NCBI GenBank assembly: GCA_031270325.1
Contig: JAISXW010000035.1
Span: 24,656 to 88,655 of the forward strand
DNA length: 64,000 bases
Direction: 5' to 3'
Origin: Streptococcaceae bacterium
Lineage (GTDB): Bacteria; Bacillota; Bacilli; Lactobacillales; Streptococcaceae
Within the stretch, counting starts at the first letter, position 1. Every line of letters begins with the position of its first letter. Positions 1 through 8,630 of the stretch are shown here, piece after piece. Both the position numbers and the translations under genes were made by a program. Under the pieces are notes generated by a model. The model was given only the letters and a program-made list of their open reading frames with translations, was not told the origin of the DNA and searched no databases.

Positions 1-2153
1 GTATCGGTCACGAGATTAATCCAAAGCAAGTGAACAGGCTGCAAGACATCCCAGCCAAGTAAAGTCGCAAGGAAGATCGTCAAGACTTCTGCCGTATTGG
101 CAGAAAGCAGATACTGAATCGTTTTTTGAATATTTGAGAAGACCTTACGCCCCTCTTCGACCGCCACAATAATCGTGGCAAAATTATCATCCGCAAGCAC
201 CATATCAGAAGCACCTTTAGAAACTTCTGTTCCGGTAATTCCCATACCAATCCCGATATCTGCTGTTTTAAGTGCTGGTGCATCATTGACACCATCACCT
301 GTCATGGCAACGACTTTACCTTCATTTTGCCAAGCTTTCACAATCCGAACCTTATGTTCTGGTGACACACGCGCATAGACTGAATACTGGGTCACCACTT
401 TTTGGAATGCTTCATCAGATAACTCATTGAGTTCGGCACCTGTAAAGACATGATCCTCTGTGTCGCCCTCATCAATGATACCCAACCGTTTGGCGATAGC
501 CTCAGCCGTATCCTGATGGTCTCCCGTAATCATGATCGGGCGAATTCCTGCTTCCTTAGCTACACGAACAGCTTCTGCTGCTTCTTTACGCTCAGGATCA
601 ATCATCCCAACCAATCCAGCAAAGATTAACTCATTTTCAAGTGTTTCGCTTTCCAGCACTGGGAATTGGCTGTCGTATTTATAAGCCATCATCAACACCC
701 GCAGCGCTTGTTTAGCAAGCGACTGGTTCAGGGCTAAGATTTCATCCCGATCAGCTGGTGTTATATCGACAACTTGGTCTCCGACCATTTTCTTACTAAT
801 GCGTTTCAGGAGTTGGTCTGGTGCACCTTTGACAGCAACGAGGTACTCGTTATCTGTGATTTTATGCACCGTACTCATGAGTTTCCGATCTGAGTCAAAG
901 GGTAATTCACCAACACGTGGCTCAGCTTTCAAGACCTCACGTAAATCATAGTTATGGTCAATCCCGTATTGAACAAGCGCCGTTTCAGTTGGATCACCAA
1001 TCAATTTGTTATCGCGTGAAAATTTGGTATCATTGGCAAAATTCATGATCCGTAAAGTCATATCATCAAATGAGATCTCATCTGTCGCATCTTGTAATTG
1101 ACCATTGGTAAAGACTTTTTCGACAGTCATCTGATTCATCGTCAATGTCCCTGTCTTATCAGAGGCAATGATTTCAGTCGATCCGAGGGTTTCAACAGCT
1201 GGCAGTTTACGAACGATGGCATTCTTCTTAGATAAAACCTGTGTCCCAAGCGCCAGCACAATCGTCACGATTGCCGGCAAGCCCTCTGGAATAGCCGCAA
1301 CAGCTAGGGCAACTGAGGTCATCAATTCTTCAAGGGGTGGATGCCCTTGAAACAATACCCCAATGGCAAACGTCAGTGCCGCAATCACCAATATCGCATA
1401 GGTCAACACTTTCGATAAGCTATTCAGATTTTGTTTCAGTGGTGTATCTGTTTCCTCAGCGTTTTGGAGCATTGAGGCGATTTTACCGACTTCGGTCGAC
1501 ATCCCTGTCGCCACAACAACCCCCAGACCACGACCATACGTCACGTTTGAGTTTTGGTAGGCCATATTGACACGATCCCCAATGCCAGCATCCGCAGCCA
1601 CAGCGACCGCCAAATCTTTCTCAACTGGGACAGATTCCCCCGTCAGGGCTGCCTCTTCAATTTTAAGAGAATTGACTTCGAGTAAGCGCATATCAGCTGG
1701 GACAATATCGCCCGCCTCCAAACTCACAATATCGCCGGGAACTAATAAATCCGAAGATAGTTCTGCCACGTGACCATCCCGTCGGACACGGGCAAGCGGT
1801 GTTGACATGGACTTGAGGGCATCAATCGCCGCCTCGGCCTTGCCTTCTTGGTAAACACCGAAGACAGCATTAATGACGACAACGGCCATGATGATAATCG
1901 CATCACTGATGTCCTCGCCACCACTTGTCACGACAGATAGGACTGCCGCAATCATCAAAATGATAATCATCAAATCCTTGAATTGCGCCAAGAATTTCAT
2001 CACTATTGTTTTCTTCTCACCTGCATCCAGTTCATTTTTACCGTACTTGGCAAGGCGCTGCTCCGCTTCGCTTGACATCAACCCTTTTTTAGTCGTCGCC
2101 AAATCTGACAAGATAGCTTCAGGGCTTTGCGTGTAAATTTGTTTCTCAGACAA
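1..2153 (-). CDS. Calcium/manganese-type P-type ATPase (3' end outside window)
   Basis: P2A-type cation ATPase, an inner-membrane pump that exports Ca2+ and/or Mn2+ using ATP. The frame runs from a TTG at 2153 (preceded by GGAGAAT, 6 nt spacing) to the window edge, about 717 codons. Visible: N-terminal cation-ATPase domain, TGES (about residues 171-174), the PEGLP membrane motif, the phosphorylation motif DKTGT with Asp at about residue 332, and the TM6 WINLVTD motif right at the edge. The family is usually about 880-910 aa, so some 170-190 residues lie outside. It is a single gene with its own promoter, a yybP-ykoY-like riboswitch and an intrinsic terminator upstream. In streptococci and L. 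lactis pumps with this leader respond to Mn2+; the exact ion here is inferred. Confidence 0.93.
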   Translation of the reverse strand, partial: MSEKQIYTQSPEAILSDLATTKKGLMSSEAEQRLAKYGKNELDAGEKKTIVMKFLAQFKDLMIIILMIAAVLSVVTSGGEDISDAIIIMAVVVINAVFGVYQEGKAEAAIDALKSMSTPLARVRRDGHVAELSSDLLVPGDIVSLEAGDIVPADMRLLEVNSLKIEEAALTGESVPVEKDLAVAVAADAGIGDRVNMAYQNSNVTYGRGLGVVVATGMSTEVGKIASMLQNAEETDTPLKQNLNSLSKVLTYAILVIAALTFAIGVLFQGHPPLEELMTSVALAVAAIPEGLPAIVTIVLALGTQVLSKKNAIVRKLPAVETLGSTEIIASDKTGTLTMNQMTVEKVFTNGQLQDATDEISFDDMTLRIMNFANDTKFSRDNKLIGDPTETALVQYGIDHNYDLREVLKAEPRVGELPFDSDRKLMSTVHKITDNEYLVAVKGAPDQLLKRISKKMVGDQVVDITPADRDEILALNQSLAKQALRVLMMAYKYDSQFPVLESETLENELIFAGLVGMIDPERKEAAEAVRVAKEAGIRPIMITGDHQDTAEAIAKRLGIIDEGDTEDHVFTGAELNELSDEAFQKVVTQYSVYARVSPEHKVRIVKAWQNEGKVVAMTGDGVNDAPALKTADIGIGMGITGTEVSKGASDMVLADDNFATIIVAVEEGRKVFSNIQKTIQYLLSANTAEVLTIFLATLLGWDVLQPVHLLWINLVTD

Positions 2154-2274
2154 AATATTCTCCTTATATTCTAAATAAGTGCTAGGACAGACCAACTGTC
2201 TCATCAATCATCAGGGCATTTTCAAACGGTCAGCCACATCGGCTTGTCAGTCAGAACACACTGGCAACTTCAAC

Positions 2275-2307
2275 AAAAAGAGACTTGTAGCAACAGCTAC
2301 AAGTCTC
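2275..2307 (-). terminator. Riboswitch expression-platform terminator
   Basis: A 12-bp perfect stem (arm GAGACTTGTAGC, 4-nt loop) is followed on the minus strand by TTTTT. It lies directly after the aptamer and about 120 nt before the ATPase start, so metal binding would be expected to relieve termination. Confidence 0.85.
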
Positions 2308-2309
2308 GC

Positions 2310-2386
2310 ATATTAAGCAACTACCGAGCCAAGATGGCTGTATTGACGATACCTGCGCAGAAAACTGCTTGCTACTCCCTTGAGTT
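2310..2386 (-). promoter_or_regulatory. yybP-ykoY-like (Mn2+) riboswitch aptamer
   Basis: On the minus strand the leader contains GGGAGTAGC, then a short stem, GTATCGTCAATACAGCC, a GGC-rich stem and GGTAGTTGCTTAA. This matches the GGGGAGUA and ...UCAAUAC... signature loops of the yybP-ykoY family as I remember them. It sits between a good promoter and an intrinsic terminator in front of a P-type ATPase, the classic setting of this riboswitch in lactic acid bacteria. No covariance-model search was possible. Confidence 0.75.
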
Positions 2387-2393
2387 CTCCTTA

Positions 2394-2421
2394 ATTATAA
2401 CAAATATCAGAAGATTTTCAA
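2394..2421 (-). promoter_or_regulatory. Promoter of the riboswitch-ATPase transcript
   Basis: TTGAAA (2421-2416) and TATAAT (2399-2394) are separated by 16 nt on the minus strand. The predicted start near 2387 would place the aptamer at the very 5' end of the transcript. Confidence 0.75.
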
Positions 2422-2595
2422 GCTTTTGAGTCCCACCAACACGATAAAAGCATGAAGTAACCGCCTGACATGATCGCAATAGCCCCTTAAACTCTAGCCA
2501 AGCACCTGCGTGGTAGCGGAGGTCTGTTCCGATGTTTGTCCTCAACCCCTCCCGCACTCTTTTTACTTACGCCAACCTGCGATTTCCGAGCTGAG

Positions 2596-2650
2596 ATGCC
2601 TTTGTGATTTCGAGCCAAACCTCTCCACGCCACGACAAACTTGGTCTGAC
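2596..2650 (+). repeat. Array leader block (shared with the 49.6-50.0 kb array)
   Basis: Three blocks, GAGCCAAA (2612-2619), CCACGCCACGACAAA (2625-2639) and GTCTGA (2644-2649), precede the 21-bp array. The same blocks occur on the minus strand at 50144-50107, with the same 5-nt and 4-nt gaps, just before the 42-bp array. Intergenic bases 2430-2595 hold nothing else I recognise. Confidence 0.7.
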
Positions 2651-2892
2651 TAAAAGTGAGGGCAGCTTCACTAAAAGTGAGGACAGTTCCATTAAAAACG
2701 AAACTCGTTCTACAAAATATAGAACTTGTTCTACAAATAATAAAACGAGTTCTACAAAAAATAGAACGAGTTCTACAAATAATAGAACGAGTTCTACAAA
2801 TAATAGAACGAGTTCTGCAAAAAATAGAACGAGTTCTACAAATAATAGAACGAGTTCTACTAAAAATAGAACAAGTTCTACAAAATATAGAA
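2651..2892 (+). repeat. 21-bp palindromic tandem array 1
   Basis: About 9 copies of a 21-bp unit whose core is the near-perfect palindrome TAGAACGAGTTCTA plus a 7-nt A/T spacer. Two or three diverged units of the same length (TAAAAGTGAGG...) come first. It lies between the 3' end of the exopolysaccharide operon (2914) and the ATPase leader. The unit has no stop codon in several frames, so long spurious ORFs cross it. Confidence 0.9.
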
Positions 2893-2913
2893 AAGATACT
2901 AGGTTATTGTCAG

Positions 2914-4335
2914 TTAACTGGATCGTTTTTCGATTTTTCCTAATAAGTACAGCCCCATCTGCAAGATGGATTTACGGTTTACCCAGCAGAGTGATAAAAA
3001 GATCAATGTCTCAATCACAACCACTAAAATCATCCGTTGCCATAGTAAAAATAACACACCCGTTTGAACTAAAATGATCGTATTATTCCCCAAAAATAGG
3101 GGCCAGTTGACATGAGTTGTCACATATTTTTGCGTATCATAAATTCGTAAAGCAAATAATGTCACAAATGATAAAGCGGTTGCGATGCCAGCTGCAGGCA
3201 AGCCAAATAAAGGAATCAAAATAATGTTTAGCAACAAAGCTAAAGCACCTGTATAAATTGTCGTGGCAAAAATTCTTTTCGTTACTTTAGCGACTGCATA
3301 GTGTGTCCCCAAAAATACTGCCAGACTTTGATATATCACTGCAATTAATAGGGCAGGAACTGATTGCCATGCTGTGATAAAAGTGCCTCTAAAAAGAAAC
3401 TGAGCTAATGGCAATGTTACAACTAAAACACCACTACCAACGATGAATAACATCATCTGCATCTTTTCAAAAATTTGTGAGTAATATTCCCCTTTATCCT
3501 GCGCTTTAGATTCTTCAAACGCCGATAATTGCCACGCTTGGCTAAAAATTCCGACGAACATCGCTAGCAACATCGGGATTTTGTTTGCCACACCAAATAT
3601 ACCATTAGCCTTAAGGCCAACAAATATTAACAGACAGTATCTCGTCGTGTCATTCATGAGCCACCACATGATCGTATTGGGGATAATCGGTGCACTATAC
3701 TGAATGAGCTCGCGTGCTTTCAGTCGCCATGGCAGCTTAAAATCAATGTACCGCCATAAACGGCCTTGATAAATTAAATATAATAAGGTTAACGTTGTCG
3801 CCAAAATACTAGCCATTAAATACCCGATCAATGCCCACTTAAATGTCAGTAAAAAAAGTAAATTAAACGTGACCAAAAGCATTGTCTGCAATATCCCTGA
3901 TAATGCATAAGTTTTTACCAAACCAATTGCTCGAATAAAGTTAGCAATTGTCTCGTTGAAAATTCCTAGTATCAACATCAAATAAAAAAATGGTAACATC
4001 CCCTTGAGAAATGCAAGATGCGTTAAAAATGGCCAAAAAATCACAGAGGCACAAATTGCTAAAATATTAATCACAAAAACTGCCGTGAGCACTGTGCTTT
4101 TTTCCGCTTGTTTATTTTCACCAACGACAAATCGGGCAATGCCTTGACCGACTGCCAGTGTTATAACCGGCAATACTAGCATCACAGTCGCATTTAACAA
4201 ATCAACCGTGCCGTATTGATCGGTCGACAGCACTGTTGTATATAAAGGCACCATAAAAAAAGCAATGAGTTTACTGCCAAGATTACCTAATATAAAAATA
4301 CTGGTGTGATATAGTAATTTATCAATGCGATTCAC
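2914..4335 (-). CDS. Polysaccharide flippase (Wzx/MATE-like), last gene of the eps operon
   Basis: 473-aa integral membrane protein with about 12-14 hydrophobic segments, of the RfbX/Wzx oligosaccharide-flippase type. It would move undecaprenyl-linked repeat units across the membrane. The N-terminus (IDKLLYHTSIFILGNLGSK) matches the usual start of this family. It overlaps the upstream pyruvyltransferase by 14 nt, so it is translationally coupled. It is the second flippase in this operon (the other is at 9662-11056), which suggests two merged gene sets or a second translocated substrate. Transcription would run into the palindromic array just downstream, and I see no conventional terminator. 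Confidence 0.85.
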   Translation of the reverse strand: MNRIDKLLYHTSIFILGNLGSKLIAFFMVPLYTTVLSTDQYGTVDLLNATVMLVLPVITLAVGQGIARFVVGENKQAEKSTVLTAVFVINILAICASVIFWPFLTHLAFLKGMLPFFYLMLILGIFNETIANFIRAIGLVKTYALSGILQTMLLVTFNLLFLLTFKWALIGYLMASILATTLTLLYLIYQGRLWRYIDFKLPWRLKARELIQYSAPIIPNTIMWWLMNDTTRYCLLIFVGLKANGIFGVANKIPMLLAMFVGIFSQAWQLSAFEESKAQDKGEYYSQIFEKMQMMLFIVGSGVLVVTLPLAQFLFRGTFITAWQSVPALLIAVIYQSLAVFLGTHYAVAKVTKRIFATTIYTGALALLLNIILIPLFGLPAAGIATALSFVTLFALRIYDTQKYVTTHVNWPLFLGNNTIILVQTGVLFLLWQRMILVVVIETLIFLSLCWVNRKSILQMGLYLLGKIEKRSS

Positions 4336-5443
4336 GACTAAATTCCTCTTTTGTGGCCAAAGCCGTCTTTAAAAACTCAAAAGATATGTTCTGAGCAGCC
4401 GCAAGATTGTCTGCGACAGGCTCAAAATCTACTTTAAAAGCCGTCGCCTGTGTGACGTCTGATAGCCAACGCGGCTGTAACTGAAGCAAATTAAATAATT
4501 GTTCAATCCGCTCATTCATTTTTTGTCCGTCCTCACGTGGGACAACAATAAACGGCACTTTGAAGATAATAGCAAAAACAACTGCATGAAACGAATCCGT
4601 CATAACCAAGCGAGAATTTTTAATTTCTTGAACAAATGCACGTGGGTCTCTCACGAAATTTTCAGGCTGTGTTTCGTCATTGAAGGCCACTAAATTCAAC
4701 TCATGCTTGCTTATGATATCTGAAATAAAATTTTTCGTATTGTGACTTGGTACTGTCAAAAAATAGGTCAAAACTTGCTGCTTGGTGTGAACTGAAGCTA
4801 AGGATAACGTTTCCTGCCATTCATTTGCACTTAGCAATAAGACAGGATCTAAAACAATCGGTACCCTCTCATGACTTTGCCTTGCAATTACGTCCGCTAC
4901 TTGTGTTTCTCGGGCACTAATGTATTGAAATTTTAGGATTTCATTTTCAAACATATCAGTTAGTTCTTGACTCGCAAAATCTGAACGTCCCATAGATACC
5001 GCATAAGCAATCCGTCGCAAGGAGGGCACAGTGCTTAACAAATAATTACTAAATCTTGTTGGTGACATCCAAGACGTGTTCCATACTTGATCAGAGCCAA
5101 CAATTACCTTGTCATATCGTTGCCATTCCTTCGAGTCAGAATAATCATAATCTAAATAACGTTTTGAAAAATCAATGAATTGCCACTGCTTTTGTCTTAA
5201 CAAGGGACTTAGTCCCTTAAAGTTAGGGCGTTCCGCGCGAGGTAATAATGAAACAGGATGATACCCCAATTTTTCAACAGTCTTAACCAACGCCAAATTT
5301 TGCAAACGATTGCCGTAATTTCGAAAATCTTGAAGCGTCACAATACCAAGCGTTAAATTTGCTTTTGATCTGATTGGTTTATCAGTCATATGCCGCCGAT
5401 ATTTTAAATTTGACCAATAATTCATCATTAAATTAAACAACAT
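4322..5443 (-). CDS. Polysaccharide pyruvyl transferase family protein
   Basis: 373-aa PS_pyruv_trans-type protein (CsaB/WcaK family), which adds a ketal-linked pyruvate from phosphoenolpyruvate to a sugar. Visible: N-terminal TLGIVTLQDFRNYGNRLQN, the family hallmark VIGSDQVWN at about residue 115, and a C-terminal TDSFHAVVFAIIF motif. The ATG at 5443 directly abuts the stop of the upstream glycosyltransferase; in-frame Met codons further in leave the exact start open. Pyruvylation would give the polymer a negative charge. The acceptor sugar cannot be told from sequence. Confidence 0.85.
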   Translation of the reverse strand: MLFNLMMNYWSNLKYRRHMTDKPIRSKANLTLGIVTLQDFRNYGNRLQNLALVKTVEKLGYHPVSLLPRAERPNFKGLSPLLRQKQWQFIDFSKRYLDYDYSDSKEWQRYDKVIVGSDQVWNTSWMSPTRFSNYLLSTVPSLRRIAYAVSMGRSDFASQELTDMFENEILKFQYISARETQVADVIARQSHERVPIVLDPVLLLSANEWQETLSLASVHTKQQVLTYFLTVPSHNTKNFISDIISKHELNLVAFNDETQPENFVRDPRAFVQEIKNSRLVMTDSFHAVVFAIIFKVPFIVVPREDGQKMNERIEQLFNLLQLQPRWLSDVTQATAFKVDFEPVADNLAAAQNISFEFLKTALATKEEFSRESH

Positions 5444-6301
5444 TTAGCCCTCACGATCAGTCGATTGAAACAATATCTGCAGTAATTGCCAAAAAATTTT
5501 AATATGATGGCTTTTTTTTGCTTGCTGCAATGCAAACCTGATTTTTGAATAAAACGGATATCGCCATAGTTTGATGCCATACTTTTCAAAAACAAATTTA
5601 GCTTGCCAACGGCGTACCTCCGTATCCATCACAATCTGACTTGAACTTAAATCGGAATAACGACTTTTTTTCCCTACTTGATTAAGATAAATTACGAGTT
5701 CAGAGAACAAAATTCTTTTTGCATAAACATTATACTGCATGGCAAAGGAAACATCTTCTGAAATTTCTAAATCCTGAAATATTAGCTCATGTTCGACAAC
5801 AATACTTTTTCGATAAAAACGTGACCAAGGTACCACCCATTTGGCTCGATAATCTTGTAAATGCGGTGCAGTCATTAATTGTTTTAAATCCGCCATCAAT
5901 TTTTGATTTAAGTCCTGACGCCCTGCCATCGTCACCATTGGTGGAAATGCGATTAAATCAGCTTCAACTTCGTCGTCATATAATTTTAACGCATCCGAAA
6001 AATTGGGTAAAAATAAATCATCAGCATCAGCAAAAGTAAACCATTCCGTCTCCAAAACTTCCATCCCAAGATTACGGGCACCACCCGGCCCTTTTGCATG
6101 AGAAATATAGGTTTTCACGTTGGGGAAGGTGCTTTCCAAATAGTTGTTCAACTGCTCAACAGGGTGTTTCGAATTGTTTTCAACCACAATAACTGCAACA
6201 TTTTGGGGAATTGTTTCTAAAAGTTTTACGAGGCGACGATGATGATCTTTACAAGGAATAATAACAGTTAAATCCATAGCATTAACATCCTCCGAATTCA
6301 T
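5444..6301 (-). CDS. GT2-family glycosyltransferase
   Basis: 285-aa GT-A fold transferase. The nucleotide-sugar binding start LTVIIPCKDHHRRLVKLLETI and the FADADDLFLPNF stretch with its DxD motif (about residue 95) are clear. Cytoplasmic, with no evident membrane anchor. The ATG at 6301 overlaps the upstream stop (ATGA), but the Met at 6277 (MDLTVIIPC) fits the family N-terminus better. Likely adds one sugar to the lipid-linked repeat unit; donor and acceptor unknown. Confidence 0.85.
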   Translation of the reverse strand: MNSEDVNAMDLTVIIPCKDHHRRLVKLLETIPQNVAVIVVENNSKHPVEQLNNYLESTFPNVKTYISHAKGPGGARNLGMEVLETEWFTFADADDLFLPNFSDALKLYDDEVEADLIAFPPMVTMAGRQDLNQKLMADLKQLMTAPHLQDYRAKWVVPWSRFYRKSIVVEHELIFQDLEISEDVSFAMQYNVYAKRILFSELVIYLNQVGKKSRYSDLSSSQIVMDTEVRRWQAKFVFEKYGIKLWRYPFYSKIRFALQQAKKSHHIKIFWQLLQILFQSTDREG

Positions 6302-7200
6302 GCAATGCGAGCAATAATACTCTCTTGAAACATTTTCGATGTTTTGATTTTGATCCCAACATCATTTTCCTGATAATCAGTATGAATTTCATTTACAACT
6401 CTGTTCTTTAAAACAATTTTTTGGCGCGCCTTTTTTAGGAACCATTCATACTCTATATCCAAATGGCCGACATCTATGGCTTGACACTTGCCTGCCAAAT
6501 CATTAGCAAGTACGGTCGCTGTTGGACCAATTGCCAAAAGAATTAAATCAAATTCTGGCAAGTTTCTTTTTGTCGTTGCCAGAATGTCATCATATCTGTT
6601 AAACGCATCTTGTGCTGGTACCAAAATACGCTTCACTTGTTTGGCGTTGGCTAGCAAATCGTTCCCCTCACCAAATTGCGTCTTACTACCCTCAACGATT
6701 AGGACGCTTTTATCTTGCCATAGCATTTGCCATTGCTTGAACTTATATGCCACATCAGTGATTGATTTTAATCTCATATCCATGTAAGGCCTTGTAATCA
6801 GAGCGTCTAAATATTGGTAATCCTCACTTTGAATTTTTGTCCACGCTTTCCCAAATTGCAACAAATGATTGACCCAAAAGGATTGAGCATCTAAGGTCAA
6901 TTTTTCAAAATCTTGCCATATGTTAGGCAAAGCTAGGAGATTTGAAGGATCTGGGCGTTTAATGATTTCTAACAACCGTTCCCTGAGAATAGGTGTTGAT
7001 TTTTGAAAGCTAATATCAATGCCTTGCATGATTTTGATTTCGCCTTCACCAAATCGACTTAAGGAACTGCGAGTGTTGCGTAATGTTTTTAAAGATGCAT
7101 CAAAATTTAAAATAGCTGGTGCCGCTTGCCAGACTTGTGTGTGTTGCAACAGGCAAAAACGAATGCTTACAATCACGCGTCTCAGTATTGTTTTACGCAT
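6298..7200 (-). CDS. GT-D type (DUF1792) glycosyltransferase
   Basis: 300-aa protein resembling the DUF1792/GT-D family known from streptococcal adhesin glycosylation. Visible: SLSRFGEGEIKIMQG near residue 45 (the metal- or sugar-binding FGDGE-like motif), VLIVEGSKTQFGEGNDLL in the middle, and LILLAIGPTATVLANDL with AIDVGHLDIEYEW near the C-terminus, all typical. It starts 9 nt after the CpsD-like gene and overlaps the next GT2 gene. In a polysaccharide operon it most likely transfers a hexose to the repeat unit; the link to protein glycosylation is family knowledge only. Confidence 0.8.
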   Translation of the reverse strand: MRKTILRRVIVSIRFCLLQHTQVWQAAPAILNFDASLKTLRNTRSSLSRFGEGEIKIMQGIDISFQKSTPILRERLLEIIKRPDPSNLLALPNIWQDFEKLTLDAQSFWVNHLLQFGKAWTKIQSEDYQYLDALITRPYMDMRLKSITDVAYKFKQWQMLWQDKSVLIVEGSKTQFGEGNDLLANAKQVKRILVPAQDAFNRYDDILATTKRNLPEFDLILLAIGPTATVLANDLAGKCQAIDVGHLDIEYEWFLKKARQKIVLKNRVVNEIHTDYQENDVGIKIKTSKMFQESIIARIA

Positions 7201-7209
7201 TGTTCTGCC

Positions 7210-7821
7210 TTATCCTTTCACCCACTCAATCAATCCTAAAATATTAGTATGGCTTAGACGCACAGCGTTAATCATAGCCAATAGTTCCTGTTGTTGTGTT
7301 TCTCCTGCTACAACTACCAATGCCACAGCATCGACTAGTTGCAGCAGTAAGGTTGGTTCATCGGTGGTGAAAAATGGTGACGCATTTAAAAAAATCATAT
7401 CATATTGTGCTTTTAAATTTGAAATAATTTCGCGCCCATTACTTTGACTCATTAATACTAATGGTTCTGCTGCTTTTTGACCAATAGGGATGATAGAAAG
7501 GTTTGGTATGACATTTTCTTTAATAACAGCGGTTGGTGTGACGCTATTGGCTAACAAATCAGTCCACCCCTTGTCACCCGCCGTGCCATAGCGTTTTTGC
7601 AACTTGCTGTCCTGAAAATTAGAATCAATTATCAATGTTCGCTTACCTTTTTGGGCATTTAACATTGCTAAATTAACTACTAAATCAGTTGTCATGTCGC
7701 TATTGCCAGTAGCGCCAAACATCACAACCTTTTGTTCGGGGTGGTCCTCTAACGCATATTCTAAATTCGTTCCTAATGTGTAATATTGCTCAGAAATTTT
7801 TGTTTCTTGGCTAATACGCAT
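7210..7821 (-). CDS. CpsD/EpsB-like BY-kinase paralogue with degenerate ATP site
   Basis: 203-aa protein with the fold of the bacterial tyrosine kinases that pair with Wzz/CpsC proteins. It follows a Wzz-like gene with a 1-nt stop/start overlap, the usual arrangement. The expected Walker A (GxGKST) is replaced by GATGNSDMTTD with no lysine. Walker A' is LIIDSNFQDSKLQ, and the Walker B position reads MIFLNASP where the family has IIIDTPP. The C-terminus ends at GLIEWVKG without the usual tyrosine cluster. It is probably a non-catalytic partner of the Wzz protein, a pseudokinase. No CpsB phosphatase lies nearby. Confidence 0.8.
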   Translation of the reverse strand: MRISQETKISEQYYTLGTNLEYALEDHPEQKVVMFGATGNSDMTTDLVVNLAMLNAQKGKRTLIIDSNFQDSKLQKRYGTAGDKGWTDLLANSVTPTAVIKENVIPNLSIIPIGQKAAEPLVLMSQSNGREIISNLKAQYDMIFLNASPFFTTDEPTLLLQLVDAVALVVVAGETQQQELLAMINAVRLSHTNILGLIEWVKG

Positions 7822-8525
7822 TATGATTCTCCTTTATCGTCATTGGCAACAGACTTAATTTGTCCTAGATTCGGTACTTGTGCACTTTGCGCGAAAAATG
7901 TGATATCATCTATCGTTTGATTCCGCAAAATTTTGTAGCCACCAATCATAAACCACAAGCCAAAACCGACCACAAAGCCAACGATTCCAATTAATTTTGG
8001 ATTTCTATACTTCGACCCCTGTGAGCGTTCGGCTTTTTGAATGATTTGGACTTCTGCTAAATCAATATATGAACTGATTTTATCATGAGTCACTTGTGTT
8101 AAGACATTATTAACACGCTCAGAAACCAATGGATCAGCAGCTTTAACATTCACTGTAAAAACTTGTGAATTTGTCACATTATTAATTGAAATCATGCCGG
8201 CTAATTGATGCCAGTCATAATGGTAATTGTATTTAGATTTGAGTTGTTTTGCCACATCGTTTAAAATCACAGGACGATTCAAAATATCTTTATACGTTGT
8301 AATTATTTTATTGTGCATGCCGCCATTAACAGCCTGCATCTCTTCAGTAGTATCTTTAGTTTTACTCGTCACTAATAAAGCAGTTTGAGAAACATATTTT
8401 TGAGTGACAACATACTTTGCAGTCACAAAAAATAATCCGCCAACAACTAAGCCAGTCAAAGTCATCCACAAAAAATGCTTCTTTAAAATTTTAACAATTA
8501 GTTTTAAATCAATTAATTGTCCCAT
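7821..8525 (-). CDS. Wzz/CpsC-like chain-length and kinase-modulator protein
   Basis: 234-aa membrane protein with the Wzz layout: cytoplasmic N-terminus, TM1 at about residues 19-38, an extracellular domain of about 140 residues, TM2 at about 180-198, then a cytoplasmic tail. It would set polymer length and normally activates the adjacent CpsD kinase, which here lacks key residues. The gene follows a structured leader at 8546-8618. Its position in the middle of the operon, not at the 5' end, is unusual for lactococcal and streptococcal eps loci. Confidence 0.85.
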   Translation of the reverse strand: MGQLIDLKLIVKILKKHFLWMTLTGLVVGGLFFVTAKYVVTQKYVSQTALLVTSKTKDTTEEMQAVNGGMHNKIITTYKDILNRPVILNDVAKQLKSKYNYHYDWHQLAGMISINNVTNSQVFTVNVKAADPLVSERVNNVLTQVTHDKISSYIDLAEVQIIQKAERSQGSKYRNPKLIGIVGFVVGFGLWFMIGGYKILRNQTIDDITFFAQSAQVPNLGQIKSVANDDKGES

Positions 8526-8545
8526 AAACTTATCTCCTTTTTTCC

Positions 8546-8618
8546 TTTTAGGGACTTTGTCCCTAAAACTTGACCGATGGCCAAGCGGGGTCTTTCACGA
8601 CCTACGGCCGATCAATGT
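8546..8618 (-). promoter_or_regulatory. Structured eps leader, copy A
   Basis: On the minus strand: ATTGATCGGCCGTAGGTCGT, then CCCCGCTTGG, then a palindrome with 10-bp arms around AAA (8568-8546), then AAGGAG and the Wzz start. Copy B at 16107-16192 has the same order of parts. No T-run follows the hairpin, so it is not an ordinary terminator. Confidence 0.55.
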
Positions 8619-8630
8619 CTTTTTTCTTGA

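Noticed and set aside
2629..2892. Array cores as LexA/SOS boxes (GAAC..GTTC)
   Set aside because: SOS boxes in Firmicutes have four bases between GAAC and GTTC; here there are two, and no SOS gene is adjacent.
2604..3077. 157-codon and 95-codon plus-strand frames with 7-residue repeats
   Set aside because: They arise because the 21-bp repeat unit has no stop in those frames; no ribosome-binding site, and they overlap the flippase 3' end.
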